From positions 372,001 to 436,000 of the forward strand of contig NZ_JACOFU010000004.1 in assembly GCF_014284275.1 (NCBI RefSeq): a stretch of DNA of 64,000 nt, given 5' to 3'. A model generated the notes under the pieces. That model was given only the letters and a program-made list of their open reading frames with translations, made no database searches and had not been told where the DNA came from. The translations under genes were made by a program, and so were the position numbers. This stretch comes from Affinundibacterium amnicola (GTDB lineage Bacteria > Pseudomonadota > Gammaproteobacteria > Burkholderiales > Burkholderiaceae_D). This document shows positions 1-8,120 of this stretch, piece after piece (position 1 is the first letter of the stretch; each line of letters begins with the position of its first letter).

Positions 1-297
1 AAACGACGTCAGCGTCTGTTTTGCGTAAGTTCTAATTTAAAAAGGGGCTAAAAGGTGGGCTGAATGAAGGGAGGTACTGCGGCATTCAAGCTCGCTTTAG
101 CCGTATTTATTTGCTCAAATATCTATTTAGATAATTAAACCGCGCCCGCAAGCTGATTTCAAATCGGCGCAATGTGCGAAGGATAACCAAGTTAACGCCG
201 TAGGTCAAATTGCCTGACCTGCAACGAAAAGGCTTACTGTGCACTTTTTTATGTGAACGACGACGTCATTTTCTGCCATATTTTCCACAATAGGCAG
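1..297. other. Left-edge intergenic DNA
   Basis: I see no convincing gene here. All three forward frames close within the first 51 bases, so the tail of a gene entering from the left is possible but cannot be identified. The remainder is AT-rich and lies downstream of the minus-strand ArsR-type gene. Confidence 0.4.
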
Positions 298-1002
298 TCA
301 AGTTTGAGGAACAACATCGAACAACTTCTTTAGCTGACGCTTGCCTTTACTGGTAAGACTCAGCGCGCGGCCTTCCAGATCTGCTTCGAACCACTGCTGC
401 TGCATGGCGTATCGCAACAACAACGCGCCTAGTGCCCCACCCAAGTGAGGTTTGCGCTCACTCCAATCCAAACAGGCGCAAGCCTTTTTGCGACGCGATT
501 TATCAATGTTCGACAAATTCCATCCAAGTTCAGAAAACACGACATGACCTTGCTCGCTGATTGCATATTTTGTGCTGTCTTCTGCATCAATCAGTAACCA
601 AGCTTTCCGCAACATTGCATCATGTATACCGACTGCAATTTCACCAGCTAAATGGTCGTAACAAGTGCGTGCCTGGCGCAATCGTTGCGGTGTCGTTGGC
701 GAAAACTTTGGCGTGGGAATGGCTGCGATATGGAGCAGCGCCTCTATAGCCGCCGCCACTTGCTCACCAGCCAATTGATAATAACGATGCTTACCTTGCG
801 CGAGGACTTGCACCAATTCCTGATCGCGCAACTTACTCAAATGCGTACTCGCTGTTGAGGCAGTCACTTCCGCGATCGCCGCCAATTCAGTACTGGTTCG
901 GGCGCGCCCATCCATCAAAGCACACAACATGCGCGCACGTGCCGGCTCGGCAATAGCAGCGGCAATTTCGGCAAGACGGGTATCGGCAAAATGTACAGAC
1001 AT
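298..1002 (-). CDS. ArsR-family winged-helix transcriptional regulator
   Basis: This 234-residue protein carries an N-terminal ArsR/SmtB-type winged helix (about residues 8-85). The stretch PARARMLCALMDG is followed by a recognition helix around TASTASTHLSKLRD and a wing ending in KHRYYQL. The C-terminal half (about 105-234) includes CYDHLAGE, seen in longer ArsR members without the simple metal-sensor layout; I see no CxC metal motif in the helix. It is divergent from the P450 operon with a 75-bp gap, so it probably controls that operon and itself. The ligand is unknown. Confidence 0.85.
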   Translation of the reverse strand: MSVHFADTRLAEIAAAIAEPARARMLCALMDGRARTSTELAAIAEVTASTASTHLSKLRDQELVQVLAQGKHRYYQLAGEQVAAAIEALLHIAAIPTPKFSPTTPQRLRQARTCYDHLAGEIAVGIHDAMLRKAWLLIDAEDSTKYAISEQGHVVFSELGWNLSNIDKSRRKKACACLDWSERKPHLGGALGALLLRYAMQQQWFEADLEGRALSLTSKGKRQLKKLFDVVPQT

Positions 1003-1077
1003 AGTTTGATGGTAAGCGAATTGTTATTGCTAGACAAGTCCTATACTGGAACTATTCAAGTCAGCAAATATACTCTT
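1003..1077 (+). promoter_or_regulatory. Divergent control region, ArsR gene / P450 operon
   Basis: This 75-bp gap must hold promoters for both directions. On the plus strand a -10-like TATACT lies at 1042-1047, with TTGTTA at 1021-1026 as a weak -35 (15-bp spacer). No clear long dyad was seen, so the operator position is inferred only from the divergent layout. Confidence 0.3.
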
Positions 1078-2271
1078 ATGCCAACAATAACAAACCCACT
1101 AACTCTGGCTAGTCATGCCAATCCGTATCCACATTATCGAGCGCTACGAGACTTAGCCGCATTAGGTTACGACCCTGAACTCCAACTTTGGATCGCTAGT
1201 AGTGCTGAAGTAGTGCAAGCGATACTGAGCTCTGAGGTCTTTGTGGTGCGACCACCTGCTGAAAAAATTCCTTCGAATATTCGATCGGGAAATGCTGCGG
1301 AAGTTTTTGGGTACTTAGTTCGCATGAACGAAGGCGTCCAACATCACATCCCAAAACAGGTGTTACTTACTTCCTTGCGCAGCATCAATTTCAGCCAGCA
1401 TCAAAGCGCAGCGAAAGAATTATTCCAAGGTCTTGCTGGTAATTTTCCATTGCAATCGAGTGCCCACATCAATGCATGGCAAATGGCGTTTCCTGTCAGT
1501 CTTGTGGCACATCTCTGTGGTTTCTCGGATGATGACTTGGCGCAAGTTGTCGATTGGACGCATGATTTCGTTTCGTGTTTGTCTCCGCTTAGCACAAACG
1601 AACAGATTCAAAATGCACATGCCGCCGCGCGTGAACTGCAAACATGCTTTATGGAATTGTTGCAAACGTCGACAGCGTCGCCACTGAGTTTTTTAGCGGG
1701 CTTGCAAGCGGAAGCAGGGACAAAAGGCTGGCACAACAGCGATGCTACTATCGCCAATCTGATCGGCCTACTATCGCAAACTTATGAGGCCACAGCTGGT
1801 TTAATCGGCAATAGCATCGTCAATTTACATACGCAGCCGCAACTTCGCGAGCAACTTGTGGCCCAGCCAGAACGCATCACAGATTTCATCGCTGAAGTCG
1901 TGCGTTACGATCCACCAGTACAAAATACCCGCCGCTTTGTGACACAGGATATCGAAATCGCTGGTCAGCATTTGCGTGCAGGCGAGGCTGTTTTACTGCT
2001 GTTAGCTGCTGCCAATCGCGATCCACAGGTAAACCAAGATCCAGAGACTTTTCAACTACAAAGAGATGACAGATGCAGCTTCACTTTCAGCCACGCGCGA
2101 CATCAATGTCCGGGACAGGCGTTAGCGTTTTCAATGACGGCACTTGCGCTGTCGCATGTGATTTCGCATAGCACAGCAGAACAATGGCAAGGATTAGAAT
2201 GGCAGTACCGCCCTTCACTCAATGGGCGCATACCTTTGTTTCGCGAAGCATACATACCTGAAGGGAAATAA
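1078..2271 (+). CDS. Cytochrome P450
   Basis: This is a 397-residue soluble bacterial-type P450, a heme-thiolate monooxygenase. The start is set at ATG 1078 (MPTITNP...), because the upstream in-frame extension runs back into the divergent promoter region. Visible family landmarks are an I-helix segment around QTYEATAG, the ExxR motif in EVVRYDPP, and the heme loop FSHARHQCPG with the axial cysteine. The canonical FGxGxHxC glycines are replaced by H and A, a mild departure. Its stop lies one base before the ABM gene's start, so the two are probably co-transcribed. Redox partners are not encoded nearby and the substrate is unknown. Confidence 0.9.
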   Translation: MPTITNPLTLASHANPYPHYRALRDLAALGYDPELQLWIASSAEVVQAILSSEVFVVRPPAEKIPSNIRSGNAAEVFGYLVRMNEGVQHHIPKQVLLTSLRSINFSQHQSAAKELFQGLAGNFPLQSSAHINAWQMAFPVSLVAHLCGFSDDDLAQVVDWTHDFVSCLSPLSTNEQIQNAHAAARELQTCFMELLQTSTASPLSFLAGLQAEAGTKGWHNSDATIANLIGLLSQTYEATAGLIGNSIVNLHTQPQLREQLVAQPERITDFIAEVVRYDPPVQNTRRFVTQDIEIAGQHLRAGEAVLLLLAAANRDPQVNQDPETFQLQRDDRCSFTFSHARHQCPGQALAFSMTALALSHVISHSTAEQWQGLEWQYRPSLNGRIPLFREAYIPEGK

Positions 2272-2272
2272 T

Positions 2273-2617
2273 ATGATCGCCGTTATTTTCGAAGTCTTGC
2301 CACATGTTGAACATAAACAAGCCTATTTAGATATCGCCGCAGACTTGAAACCACTGCTAGCCGATATGGACGGATTCATTTCGATAGAACGATTTCAAAG
2401 CCTTAGTGATCCCCATAAAATTTTGTCTCTCTCTTTTTGGCGAGACGAAGACGCTGTGAAAAACTGGCGCAATGTCGAGTCGCATCGTGCAGCACAAAGT
2501 ATCGGACGTGGCACTATTTTCTCTGACTACCGTTTGCGCATCGCGGCAGTTATTCGCGATTACGGACTGACTGATCGAGACCAAGCACCAGTCGATAGCC
2601 GTACAGTCCATCAATGA
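2273..2617 (+). CDS. ABM-type (antibiotic biosynthesis monooxygenase) domain protein
   Basis: This 114-residue protein looks like a single dimeric alpha/beta ABM-fold domain. It begins MIAVIFEVLP and contains the typical segments DMDGFISIERFQS and LSLSFWRDEDAVKNWR, followed by the histidine-containing helix VESHRAAQ. Such proteins include cofactor-free monooxygenases and heme-degrading enzymes, but most are uncharacterised. The start at 2273 follows an AAGGGA-like ribosome site and begins one base after the P450 stop. Its own stop overlaps the next gene's ATG (ATGA), which indicates translational coupling in a three-gene operon. Confidence 0.8.
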   Translation: MIAVIFEVLPHVEHKQAYLDIAADLKPLLADMDGFISIERFQSLSDPHKILSLSFWRDEDAVKNWRNVESHRAAQSIGRGTIFSDYRLRIAAVIRDYGLTDRDQAPVDSRTVHQ

Positions 2618-3345
2618 TGCAAAGTCACAAAACAACCATGAATTCAACCCAAGCTTATCTCGACCAGTATTACCTCAATCAAACACAATTCGCCCTGCAC
2701 TGCGAGCTCAGTCCACAAGACATAGAAGAACTGGTGGATGCCCAACTTATCCCTGCACCATCGTACCAAGTCAGCGAATCACGGCACTGCAAATCCGTCG
2801 TCTTTGGTGAACTGATCGATCCAGATTCTGTCGAGGAATTGAAAGCAGGAAGCTACTTTCATCCAGCGGCTGCAACGTGGACTAGGTATGCTTACACCAC
2901 CTTACAACGTCACCCTAAAGACGAAGCAAAAGGGATTGTAAAACGACGTTTTGTCGAAGAGTTTGTGCAGGCTTTAGCGATCAAAAACAATTCCACGTAT
3001 CGATTAAAAGATTGTTTTAATGAGACTGGTGCAGCGCTCGCGGATGGTATAGCGCAAAGAGTCAACACCAACTGGCAGCACTTTTTGAATGGCGTTTTCA
3101 GCCTATGTGTAGCGAAGCCAGAGTGCATCGCCAATATCGTGCATAAAGAAATTTTGCAGGAAAAATTGAGTGTTATCACCAACAACGGAAGTCGTGTTGA
3201 TTACCAAAACGAAGATTTGGCAACGCTGAAGAAACTCATCGATGACTATGCCAATAGCACCATGCCATTTTCACCTTTGGAATATCCTCGCAGTAGTCGT
3301 AAGCGCCTAGTGGAGGATTTGCGAAATACGCTCAGTGTCCTCTAG
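2614..3345 (+). CDS. DUF6058-like protein of natural-product-type operons
   Basis: This 243-residue protein has no catalytic motif I can name. The N-terminus (LDQYYLNQTQFALHCELS..., then IEELVDAQLIPAPSY) resembles proteins annotated as DUF6058 family, found beside biosynthetic genes; the resemblance is from memory and not verified. The rest is mainly helical. ATG 2614 overlaps the ABM stop as ATGA, and another in-frame ATG lies at 2638. Its place as third gene after P450 and ABM genes suggests a role in making or modifying the same small molecule. Confidence 0.55.
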   Translation: MMQSHKTTMNSTQAYLDQYYLNQTQFALHCELSPQDIEELVDAQLIPAPSYQVSESRHCKSVVFGELIDPDSVEELKAGSYFHPAAATWTRYAYTTLQRHPKDEAKGIVKRRFVEEFVQALAIKNNSTYRLKDCFNETGAALADGIAQRVNTNWQHFLNGVFSLCVAKPECIANIVHKEILQEKLSVITNNGSRVDYQNEDLATLKKLIDDYANSTMPFSPLEYPRSSRKRLVEDLRNTLSVL

Positions 3346-3429
3346 CGAAGACACTGAGAATACGATACAGAAGCTAGATAGCATCTTAAAAGTCAATGAT
3401 TGCAATGGTCTTGACTATGCATCGTCATT

Positions 3430-3452
3430 TTGTGTACTAACTTGTGTACTAA
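3430..3452 (+). repeat. Paired integrase-type site, left end
   Basis: Two copies of TTGTGTACTAA occur at 3430-3440 and 3442-3452, a 12-bp period, followed by AAAACC. The same pair occurs twice near the integrase start, which suggests arm-type binding sites for its N-terminal domain, or part of the attachment site. Confidence 0.55.
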
Positions 3453-3479
3453 AAACCAAATGTGACTACACGGCTTTGG

Positions 3480-3704
3480 TTATTTTCCAGTCAATTTCGC
3501 CAAGCGGTCTAATGCATAGAAAAAATCCTTCTTCGCTTGCTCAATTTCAATTTGTCGCTTTGCTGTACCGATAGCACGATTCTTTGAGACTATCGCTTTG
3601 CCTTCTAGTGTCTTTGCCCCAGTACTTAATCGCCAAGGCTTCCAAGTGCGAATTTTTGCCGCCTGTATTGCCTTTTGTTCGTCAGTCCAATTTCTTGCCG
3701 CCAT
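3480..3704 (-). CDS. Small conserved mobile-element protein
   Basis: This 74-residue basic protein opens MAARNWTDEQKAIQAAKIRTWKPW, then a STGAKTLEGKAIVSKN segment, and ends in a helix rich in charged residues. The pattern WKPW...STG..T.EGKA.S..N recurs in small proteins of phages and integrative elements, and I know of no assigned function. It is the last gene of the element, separated from the relaxase by a ~490-bp repeat-rich gap. A DNA-binding accessory role is possible but not shown. Confidence 0.6.
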   Translation of the reverse strand: MAARNWTDEQKAIQAAKIRTWKPWRLSTGAKTLEGKAIVSKNRAIGTAKRQIEIEQAKKDFFYALDRLAKLTGK

Positions 3705-4197
3705 GCTGCACCTCTAATAGTTTGTTTATGCGAACATCGCGTACATACCTGCGCGGAAACTAATCACCAGCCACCAATGGTGGATACTCTTTTTAGTTGT
3801 ACGCACAACTTATACCCGCCTTGCACAACTTGCCTGCTTTTTACTTGCGCGCGCCAAGGTTAGACAAGTTATTTTTTGGCACTATGCCTGCCAGTACCCC
3901 CAAAGACACCCTATAGTTTGCAATAGGGGTTCGTAGCGTGGTTCGTAATGGCTTCGTAATCGCGCCTCTTTTTTACTTTGTATCGGTTACTTTTTGGTTA
4001 CTTTCCAAAGGCAACATTTTGGCAACTTTCGCTATCTCGTCAGTTTTGAATACATTTCCCGCTTTTGTCTTACGTGCGTATTCTTGCGCACCTTCCCCAT
4101 TGAAGTACCTCATTGAAGGAGGTCACCCCCGTGGTATTTCAATTTTTTCTCCTTTCGGCTTTATTCGGCTTTAGAGAAATATCGCTTGCATAACTTC
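3705..4197. promoter_or_regulatory. Repeat-rich intergenic region of the element; candidate oriT/iteron site
   Basis: This ~490-bp gap between the small end gene and the relaxase contains several short phased repeats. There are three GGTTCGTA-like units (3928, 3940, 3951). There are two pairs of 11-bp units, GGTTACTTTTT/GGTTACTTTCC (3985-4006) and GGCAACATTTT/GGCAACTTTCG (4010-4031). A small inverted repeat CCCTAT...ATAGGG spans 3909-3928. A position beside a relaxase gene fits an oriT or an iteron-type binding site. No known MobV nick sequence was recognised. Confidence 0.4.
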
Positions 4198-5322
4198 TCA
4201 CTGCGAAGGTTTCGTAATGCAAACCTTTTGCAAACCCTCGCTTTCAAGCCATGACTCCACCTCTTTTTGAATAGCTTGCTTCTTTGAGACTTTCACCGAA
4301 GGCTTCACAAACTCGCCTGTCACTTCATCAAAGCAATTTGCCAAATGTTCGTTATCAGATTCTCGAGTGAAATCATCTTGAATCAACTGCTCATCACTTG
4401 AAATTTCAGCTTCAGAAAATCGAACCTCTACACAGGATAGAGGTTGACTTTTTGGCGTGTCATTTAATTGATGAATGTCTATAGAAGTTGGCTTTTGAAC
4501 CTCTATAGATATTGCTTCGAGGGTATGCCTTGTTCTGCTTGGCTTCCTTTCCTTAACTGGCTTAGTCATGATTCCCGCGAACGTACCTTTAACTTTTGGT
4601 TTTGGCATGACTAAACTTAGTGCTTGCATTATTGGCTCAGGGTTTTTGAAATGCGGCGCTAACAGGACGTGCAGAATGTCGCTACATAGTCCGCTATTCG
4701 CTTCCAAGACAGCAAACGCCGCATCTATCGCTTTAGTTCGTATCGCTGCACTGAAGCGCTTTAACGAGCTTTGGTGAACTAACCCGTACTGCTTGCCTAC
4801 CTGCTGATAAAAATCATCTTGCATAGCAAGGATGCGCTTCTTATTGCCCATTACCTCGCTTCCACAAAGTCTGTCGCTTTTTATCGGGATCAGGATCGTG
4901 TGGCAGTGTGGCGCGTCCTCGTCTAAGTGAATCACGGCACTAACAATCGGGACTTGAAAGAAGCGCTCTGCCCACATCACGGCATCATTAAAATACGCAT
5001 GGTGCGCAATAGGGGCATCGTTAGGTAAGCTAAAGATCAATTCAATCGCGCTTATGGTGTCTTTACGCCACTTACTTACATGCACATTCTGCATAAGTGC
5101 TTGCACTGCCATACCCACCGCTCCGGAGGATGTATTGCCTCGCAAAATGATGTTGTCCTTTGTTTTGGTCGGGTCGATATGACTACCACTCGATACGCCA
5201 AACTCCGCTATGCTCTCACGTAGGTTGTGCGCCATGACACGCGGCATCACTAATTCACGCCTAGTTGATCGCGTGCTTTTAGCGCTTAATCCTTTGATGC
5301 GCAAAAAGTGAGTATGACTCAT
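4198..5322 (-). CDS. mobV: MobV-family (Pre/Mob) plasmid recombination/relaxase protein
   Basis: This 374-residue protein has the Pre/Mob relaxase domain in its first ~210 residues. The signature HLDEDAPHCHTILIPI matches the HxDExxPHxH metal-binding motif that positions the divalent ion for nicking at oriT. The N-terminus (FLRIKGLSAKS) corresponds to the usual RMxKxK-type start region. The C-terminal ~160 residues are diverse and charged. Its start overlaps the upstream gene's stop by four bases, so the two are coupled. The product should nick and carry the element's DNA strand during mobilization by a helper conjugation system. Confidence 0.85.
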   Translation of the reverse strand: MSHTHFLRIKGLSAKSTRSTRRELVMPRVMAHNLRESIAEFGVSSGSHIDPTKTKDNIILRGNTSSGAVGMAVQALMQNVHVSKWRKDTISAIELIFSLPNDAPIAHHAYFNDAVMWAERFFQVPIVSAVIHLDEDAPHCHTILIPIKSDRLCGSEVMGNKKRILAMQDDFYQQVGKQYGLVHQSSLKRFSAAIRTKAIDAAFAVLEANSGLCSDILHVLLAPHFKNPEPIMQALSLVMPKPKVKGTFAGIMTKPVKERKPSRTRHTLEAISIEVQKPTSIDIHQLNDTPKSQPLSCVEVRFSEAEISSDEQLIQDDFTRESDNEHLANCFDEVTGEFVKPSVKVSKKQAIQKEVESWLESEGLQKVCITKPSQ

Positions 5323-5765
5323 TCTGCATCCCCCAAATCTAATTCGCCTTGCGGGTTAGGTTCGGTGTTTTCACTTAGAAGCACGTAACGTGCAATTCGA
5401 GGATGCACCAAGCCATCTGCGCCAATGATCGTTTCTCGCTTTGATGCAATAACGTAGTTGCGCGCTTCCAGCTCTTGAATGCGTGTGGCGATACGATAAT
5501 AGCCGCACCCTTCAGCCTCTTTGGTATTGATGCCACGATTACCCAAATAACGAAGGACTTTAGGTAAGGTGCGGACTTGCGCTTCGCCACTCGCATTCAA
5601 TAGCGCTAAGCCTTCTTTAGCTAGTTCTTTCCTTAATTTGCTGATATGCTTGGTATCGCATCGAAGTATATTTCCTTGCAATTTCACGTTGCCTGCCAGC
5701 TTTGTGATTCTTACGCCTCCCTTGCCGGAGGCGTTTTGTTTTTTGGGTCGCTTTGGAAATGTCAT
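5319..5765 (-). CDS. Hypothetical element protein, possible winged-helix DNA-binding protein
   Basis: This 148-residue basic protein overlaps the relaxase start by four bases and the upstream AlpA-like stop by four bases, making a tight three-gene cluster. The central segment (about 45-110) reads LRKELAKEGLALLNASGE, then VLRYLGNRGINTKEAEGCGYYRIATRIQELEARNYV. This has the look of a winged helix, but I do not recognise the family. The position just before the relaxase gene suits a replication or mobilization accessory protein. Confidence 0.6.
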   Translation of the reverse strand: MTFPKRPKKQNASGKGGVRITKLAGNVKLQGNILRCDTKHISKLRKELAKEGLALLNASGEAQVRTLPKVLRYLGNRGINTKEAEGCGYYRIATRIQELEARNYVIASKRETIIGADGLVHPRIARYVLLSENTEPNPQGELDLGDAE

Positions 5766-6004
5766 TTCACCACCTCCACTTTGTAATTCAGTGGGTCTGC
5801 AAAGAAGCGGTGCAGTTCTCGATTTGGGTAAGCCGTGCAGCGCTCAGAGAACTTGACGGGCTGCGGTGCTCTACCTGCTTTGACTAGTTGGCGGAATTTC
5901 TCACGACAGAACGGTGAGAAGGGGGCTATTTGATTCCAACGGCTCATACCGTCCGCTGGTAATGTTTTGCTGGGGTTTGCTACTGGATTTGTGGTGTTGT
6001 TCAT
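5762..6004 (-). CDS. AlpA-like MerR-type excisionase/regulator
   Basis: This 80-residue protein carries a short winged-helix DNA-binding domain of the AlpA/excisionase type. GMSRWNQIAPFSPFCREKFRQLVKAGRAPQP corresponds to the helix-turn-helix and wing, and the tail RELHRFFADP closes the domain. AlpA-like proteins in P4-type elements activate the integrase or promote excision. It stands first in a coupled cluster with the winged-helix-like gene and the relaxase, so it probably also controls mobilization genes. Confidence 0.75.
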   Translation of the reverse strand: MNNTTNPVANPSKTLPADGMSRWNQIAPFSPFCREKFRQLVKAGRAPQPVKFSERCTAYPNRELHRFFADPLNYKVEVVK

Positions 6005-6090
6005 ATTTGCCTATATTGGGTTTGTTACAGCTTTGTATCGCTGCTTGTAACCATAATATTGGCGTCATGTGAAAAAATCTGTACCGTGGA

Positions 6091-6654
6091 CTAGTCAACT
6101 GTATGCTGGTCGATCTTTCTTTTTTTGAAGTCTTTTGTCACGTACTTGGCTAACTCTCTCTCGGATACTTTTACCTGTTTGGCTAGTATTGCGGCAGCTT
6201 TGTTTCCACTTAATTTGGGGTCGATGTGCTCTACCCAATACTGATAAGCGTACTCTCTAAGCTTGTCGTTTTCTTGGTTCCCCTTTTTTCCATTCAAATA
6301 TGCGCGATGCGATTTTGACTTCGAATGTGCGCTTCTAAGTATGTTCGCAATGATGGGGTTTTTGAAGTGCCCATCATATTCATTAGCCCAATCGAGTAGC
6401 CCAGTCTTATTTGTCTTTGGTAAATTAAATAGGTCAGGTAAAAAGCTTAAACCTGCATTAATCGAATTAAATTTTTTGGTTAGTTTTAGTCGTTGCTGTT
6501 GTTGAAACTCAGCCTCACTTGCCCAACTAGCTGCAATTTCTATTAATTTCTCATTGCTAAGGCTCGATAAACTATTTTTGAAATTTGATAGCCACTGCAC
6601 CTTATCGCCGCCTACATCTATCAGCCCAATAGTGGTGTCGATACTGTTATTCAT
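6091..6654 (-). CDS. Hypothetical element protein
   Basis: This 187-residue protein is of unrecognised family. I chose ATG 6654 because GAGGT lies a few bases upstream; an in-frame extension to 6681 exists. The protein is soluble and charged, with a central KSKSHRAYLNGKKGNQENDKLREYAYQYWVEH segment-like stretch split by basic residues and a C-terminal KVSERELAKYVTKDFKKRK helix region. It lies between the integrase and the AlpA-like gene. A DNA-binding or immunity-type function is conceivable, but nothing in the sequence settles it. Confidence 0.6.
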   Translation of the reverse strand: MNNSIDTTIGLIDVGGDKVQWLSNFKNSLSSLSNEKLIEIAASWASEAEFQQQQRLKLTKKFNSINAGLSFLPDLFNLPKTNKTGLLDWANEYDGHFKNPIIANILRSAHSKSKSHRAYLNGKKGNQENDKLREYAYQYWVEHIDPKLSGNKAAAILAKQVKVSERELAKYVTKDFKKRKIDQHTVD

Positions 6655-6708
6655 ATTTACCTCAGAACGCTTGTTTCCCATCCTTAGCGATAGGCATGAT
6701 TAAATTGG

Positions 6709-7944
6709 TTATGCTGCAGTCTTGCCAAAACCACCGATCACTACTTTTCTCTGTGTTTCGATCTGTGCATCTACAAAATCCGCCCATAGCTGCAAAATCT
6801 TCCTTCGTTCGTCTGCATATTCTGCGCGGTTATATACGCCCTTAATGCCCTTGATGCTGTGCGCAAGTGCCTTTTCGATTGCATCCGAAGATTGACCCAT
6901 CTCGTGCAAGTGGGTTGATGCAGTACGCCTAAAGTCATGAATCACAAAGTGCTGCACGCCAGTATCCATTGCTCTAACTGCTGCATTAAGCGTAGATTTT
7001 GAAATAGGACGATCTTCATATCCGCGCCGCATAGGGAAAACGTATTTTTGACTGTGTGACAGTTCTTTTAACTCTGCGAACATTGCGAGTGCTTGCCGTG
7101 ACAGGTGTATCCAATGCTCTTTATCTTTCTTCATGCGTTCAGCTGGTATGCGCCATATTCCATTGTCAAAATCAATCTCTGACCATTCAGCCTCGATCAT
7201 TTCTGACTTGCGTACCATCGTAATCACTAGCAGGTGTAGTGCCAGCTTTGAGGGGCGCGCCATATCGGAGGCGTAGATTTTGCGTAACATCAAGCCTAAT
7301 TCATCCGGTGACAATACACGGGTTCGACTCTGCGGCGTTGCAATGAATCTTGCTACTAGCTGGTGTGCTGGGTTGATGGTGGCGACTTGGCGCGATATGG
7401 CATATTCAAACATGCGCTTGATAATATTTCTGGTAAGCAGGGCAGCTTGTGGTGAACCTCTGGCTTTGATCTTGTCGCAGATAACCAGAATATCCCCTGC
7501 ATTCACCTCTGCTAGTTCCTTACTGCCTATCGCTGGGTAAATATCTTTATCCAAAACTCTGCGCGTAACATTGCGGTACGATTCAGATTTATCGGCGATT
7601 AATGATTGATACCAATGCTCAGAAAATTCACGCACAGTAGTTAATGACTTGGCAAACCCTCTGTCTTTTTGTGCGTCCGCAATCGGGGAAACACCTTTCG
7701 CTACGATCTCGGTATATTTCACAGCCAGCTTGCGCGCCTCTTTTAATCCGACTGCTGGGTATTCGCCAATGGTGACTAGGGGCTGCTGTTTGCCGTTTAG
7801 TGAATAACGGTAGCGCCAAATTTTAGTACCTGAAGTCATTATCTCTAAGTACAAGCCTTCACCATCCGCTATAAGGTAACGCTTTTCCTTAGGCTTCAAA
7901 GCAAGGATTTTTGTGTCGTTCAGTGGGGTAGCTGCTTTAGGCAT
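6709..7944 (-). CDS. int: Tyrosine-type site-specific integrase (P4-like, DUF4102 arm-binding domain)
   Basis: This 411-residue integrase has three parts: an N-terminal DUF4102 arm-type DNA-binding domain (about 1-95, with YLIADGEGLYLEIMTSG and WRYRYSLNGKQQ), a SAM-like core-binding domain (about 100-195), and a C-terminal catalytic domain. Catalytic landmarks are the first arginine in TMVRKSEMIEAEW, the HDFRRTASTHLH box (HxxR), AHS, and the tyrosine in GVYNRAEY. This length and organisation are typical of P4-like integrases on genomic islands. Two pairs of TGTGTACTAA half-sites flank its start, probably arm sites that also place int under autoregulation. Confidence 0.95.
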   Translation of the reverse strand: MPKAATPLNDTKILALKPKEKRYLIADGEGLYLEIMTSGTKIWRYRYSLNGKQQPLVTIGEYPAVGLKEARKLAVKYTEIVAKGVSPIADAQKDRGFAKSLTTVREFSEHWYQSLIADKSESYRNVTRRVLDKDIYPAIGSKELAEVNAGDILVICDKIKARGSPQAALLTRNIIKRMFEYAISRQVATINPAHQLVARFIATPQSRTRVLSPDELGLMLRKIYASDMARPSKLALHLLVITMVRKSEMIEAEWSEIDFDNGIWRIPAERMKKDKEHWIHLSRQALAMFAELKELSHSQKYVFPMRRGYEDRPISKSTLNAAVRAMDTGVQHFVIHDFRRTASTHLHEMGQSSDAIEKALAHSIKGIKGVYNRAEYADERRKILQLWADFVDAQIETQRKVVIGGFGKTAA

Positions 7945-7947
7945 TTT

Positions 7948-7969
7948 AAGTACACAGGTTAGTACACAG
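7948..7969 (-). repeat. Paired integrase-type site, inverted copy before int
   Basis: Read on the minus strand, two TGTGTACT units with 12-bp spacing occur directly upstream of the int start codon. This is the same half-site as at 3430 and 7987 but in opposite orientation, so integrase binding here could repress its own gene. Confidence 0.5.
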
Positions 7970-7986
7970 GGTGAAAATTAATGATC

Positions 7987-8009
7987 TTGTGTACTAAAGT
8001 GTGTACTAA
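7987..8009 (+). repeat. Paired integrase-type site, right end
   Basis: TTGTGTACTAA (7987-7997) and GTGTGTACTAA (7999-8009) show the same 12-bp period as the left-end pair and the same orientation. With its AAAACTA tail it forms the right copy of the 29-bp imperfect direct repeat that brackets the element. Confidence 0.55.
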
Positions 8010-8120
8010 AAACTAGTGGTAGTCAATGGTCAATGATGGGCAAACTTTGCGTAAGTCTATTTATTTTCATAGGTAAATCTACTTGAAAACGGGCAAGCTT
8101 TGCAAACCATAAAACACTGT

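Larger units (their letters stand above)
3430..8015. mobile_element. Integrative mobilizable element (MobV relaxase + tyrosine integrase)
   Basis: This is a ~4.6-kb block with all genes on the minus strand: integrase, unknown gene, AlpA-like regulator, unknown gene, MobV relaxase, small conserved gene. It has no conjugation apparatus of its own, so transfer would rely on a helper. A 29-bp imperfect direct repeat (26 of 29 identical) starts at 3430 and at 7987, giving the bounds used here. Alternative cores are AGTCAATG (3391 and 8021) or TTATTTTCC (3480 and 8121). The last would place one end in the mnmE stop region, the site class used by Salmonella genomic island 1. Exact attL/attR are therefore uncertain. 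Confidence 0.7.

Noticed and set aside
3675-4174. Plus-strand frames in the gap beside the relaxase gene
   Set aside because: They cross the phased repeat units, have no family resemblance, and run against the direction of all element genes.
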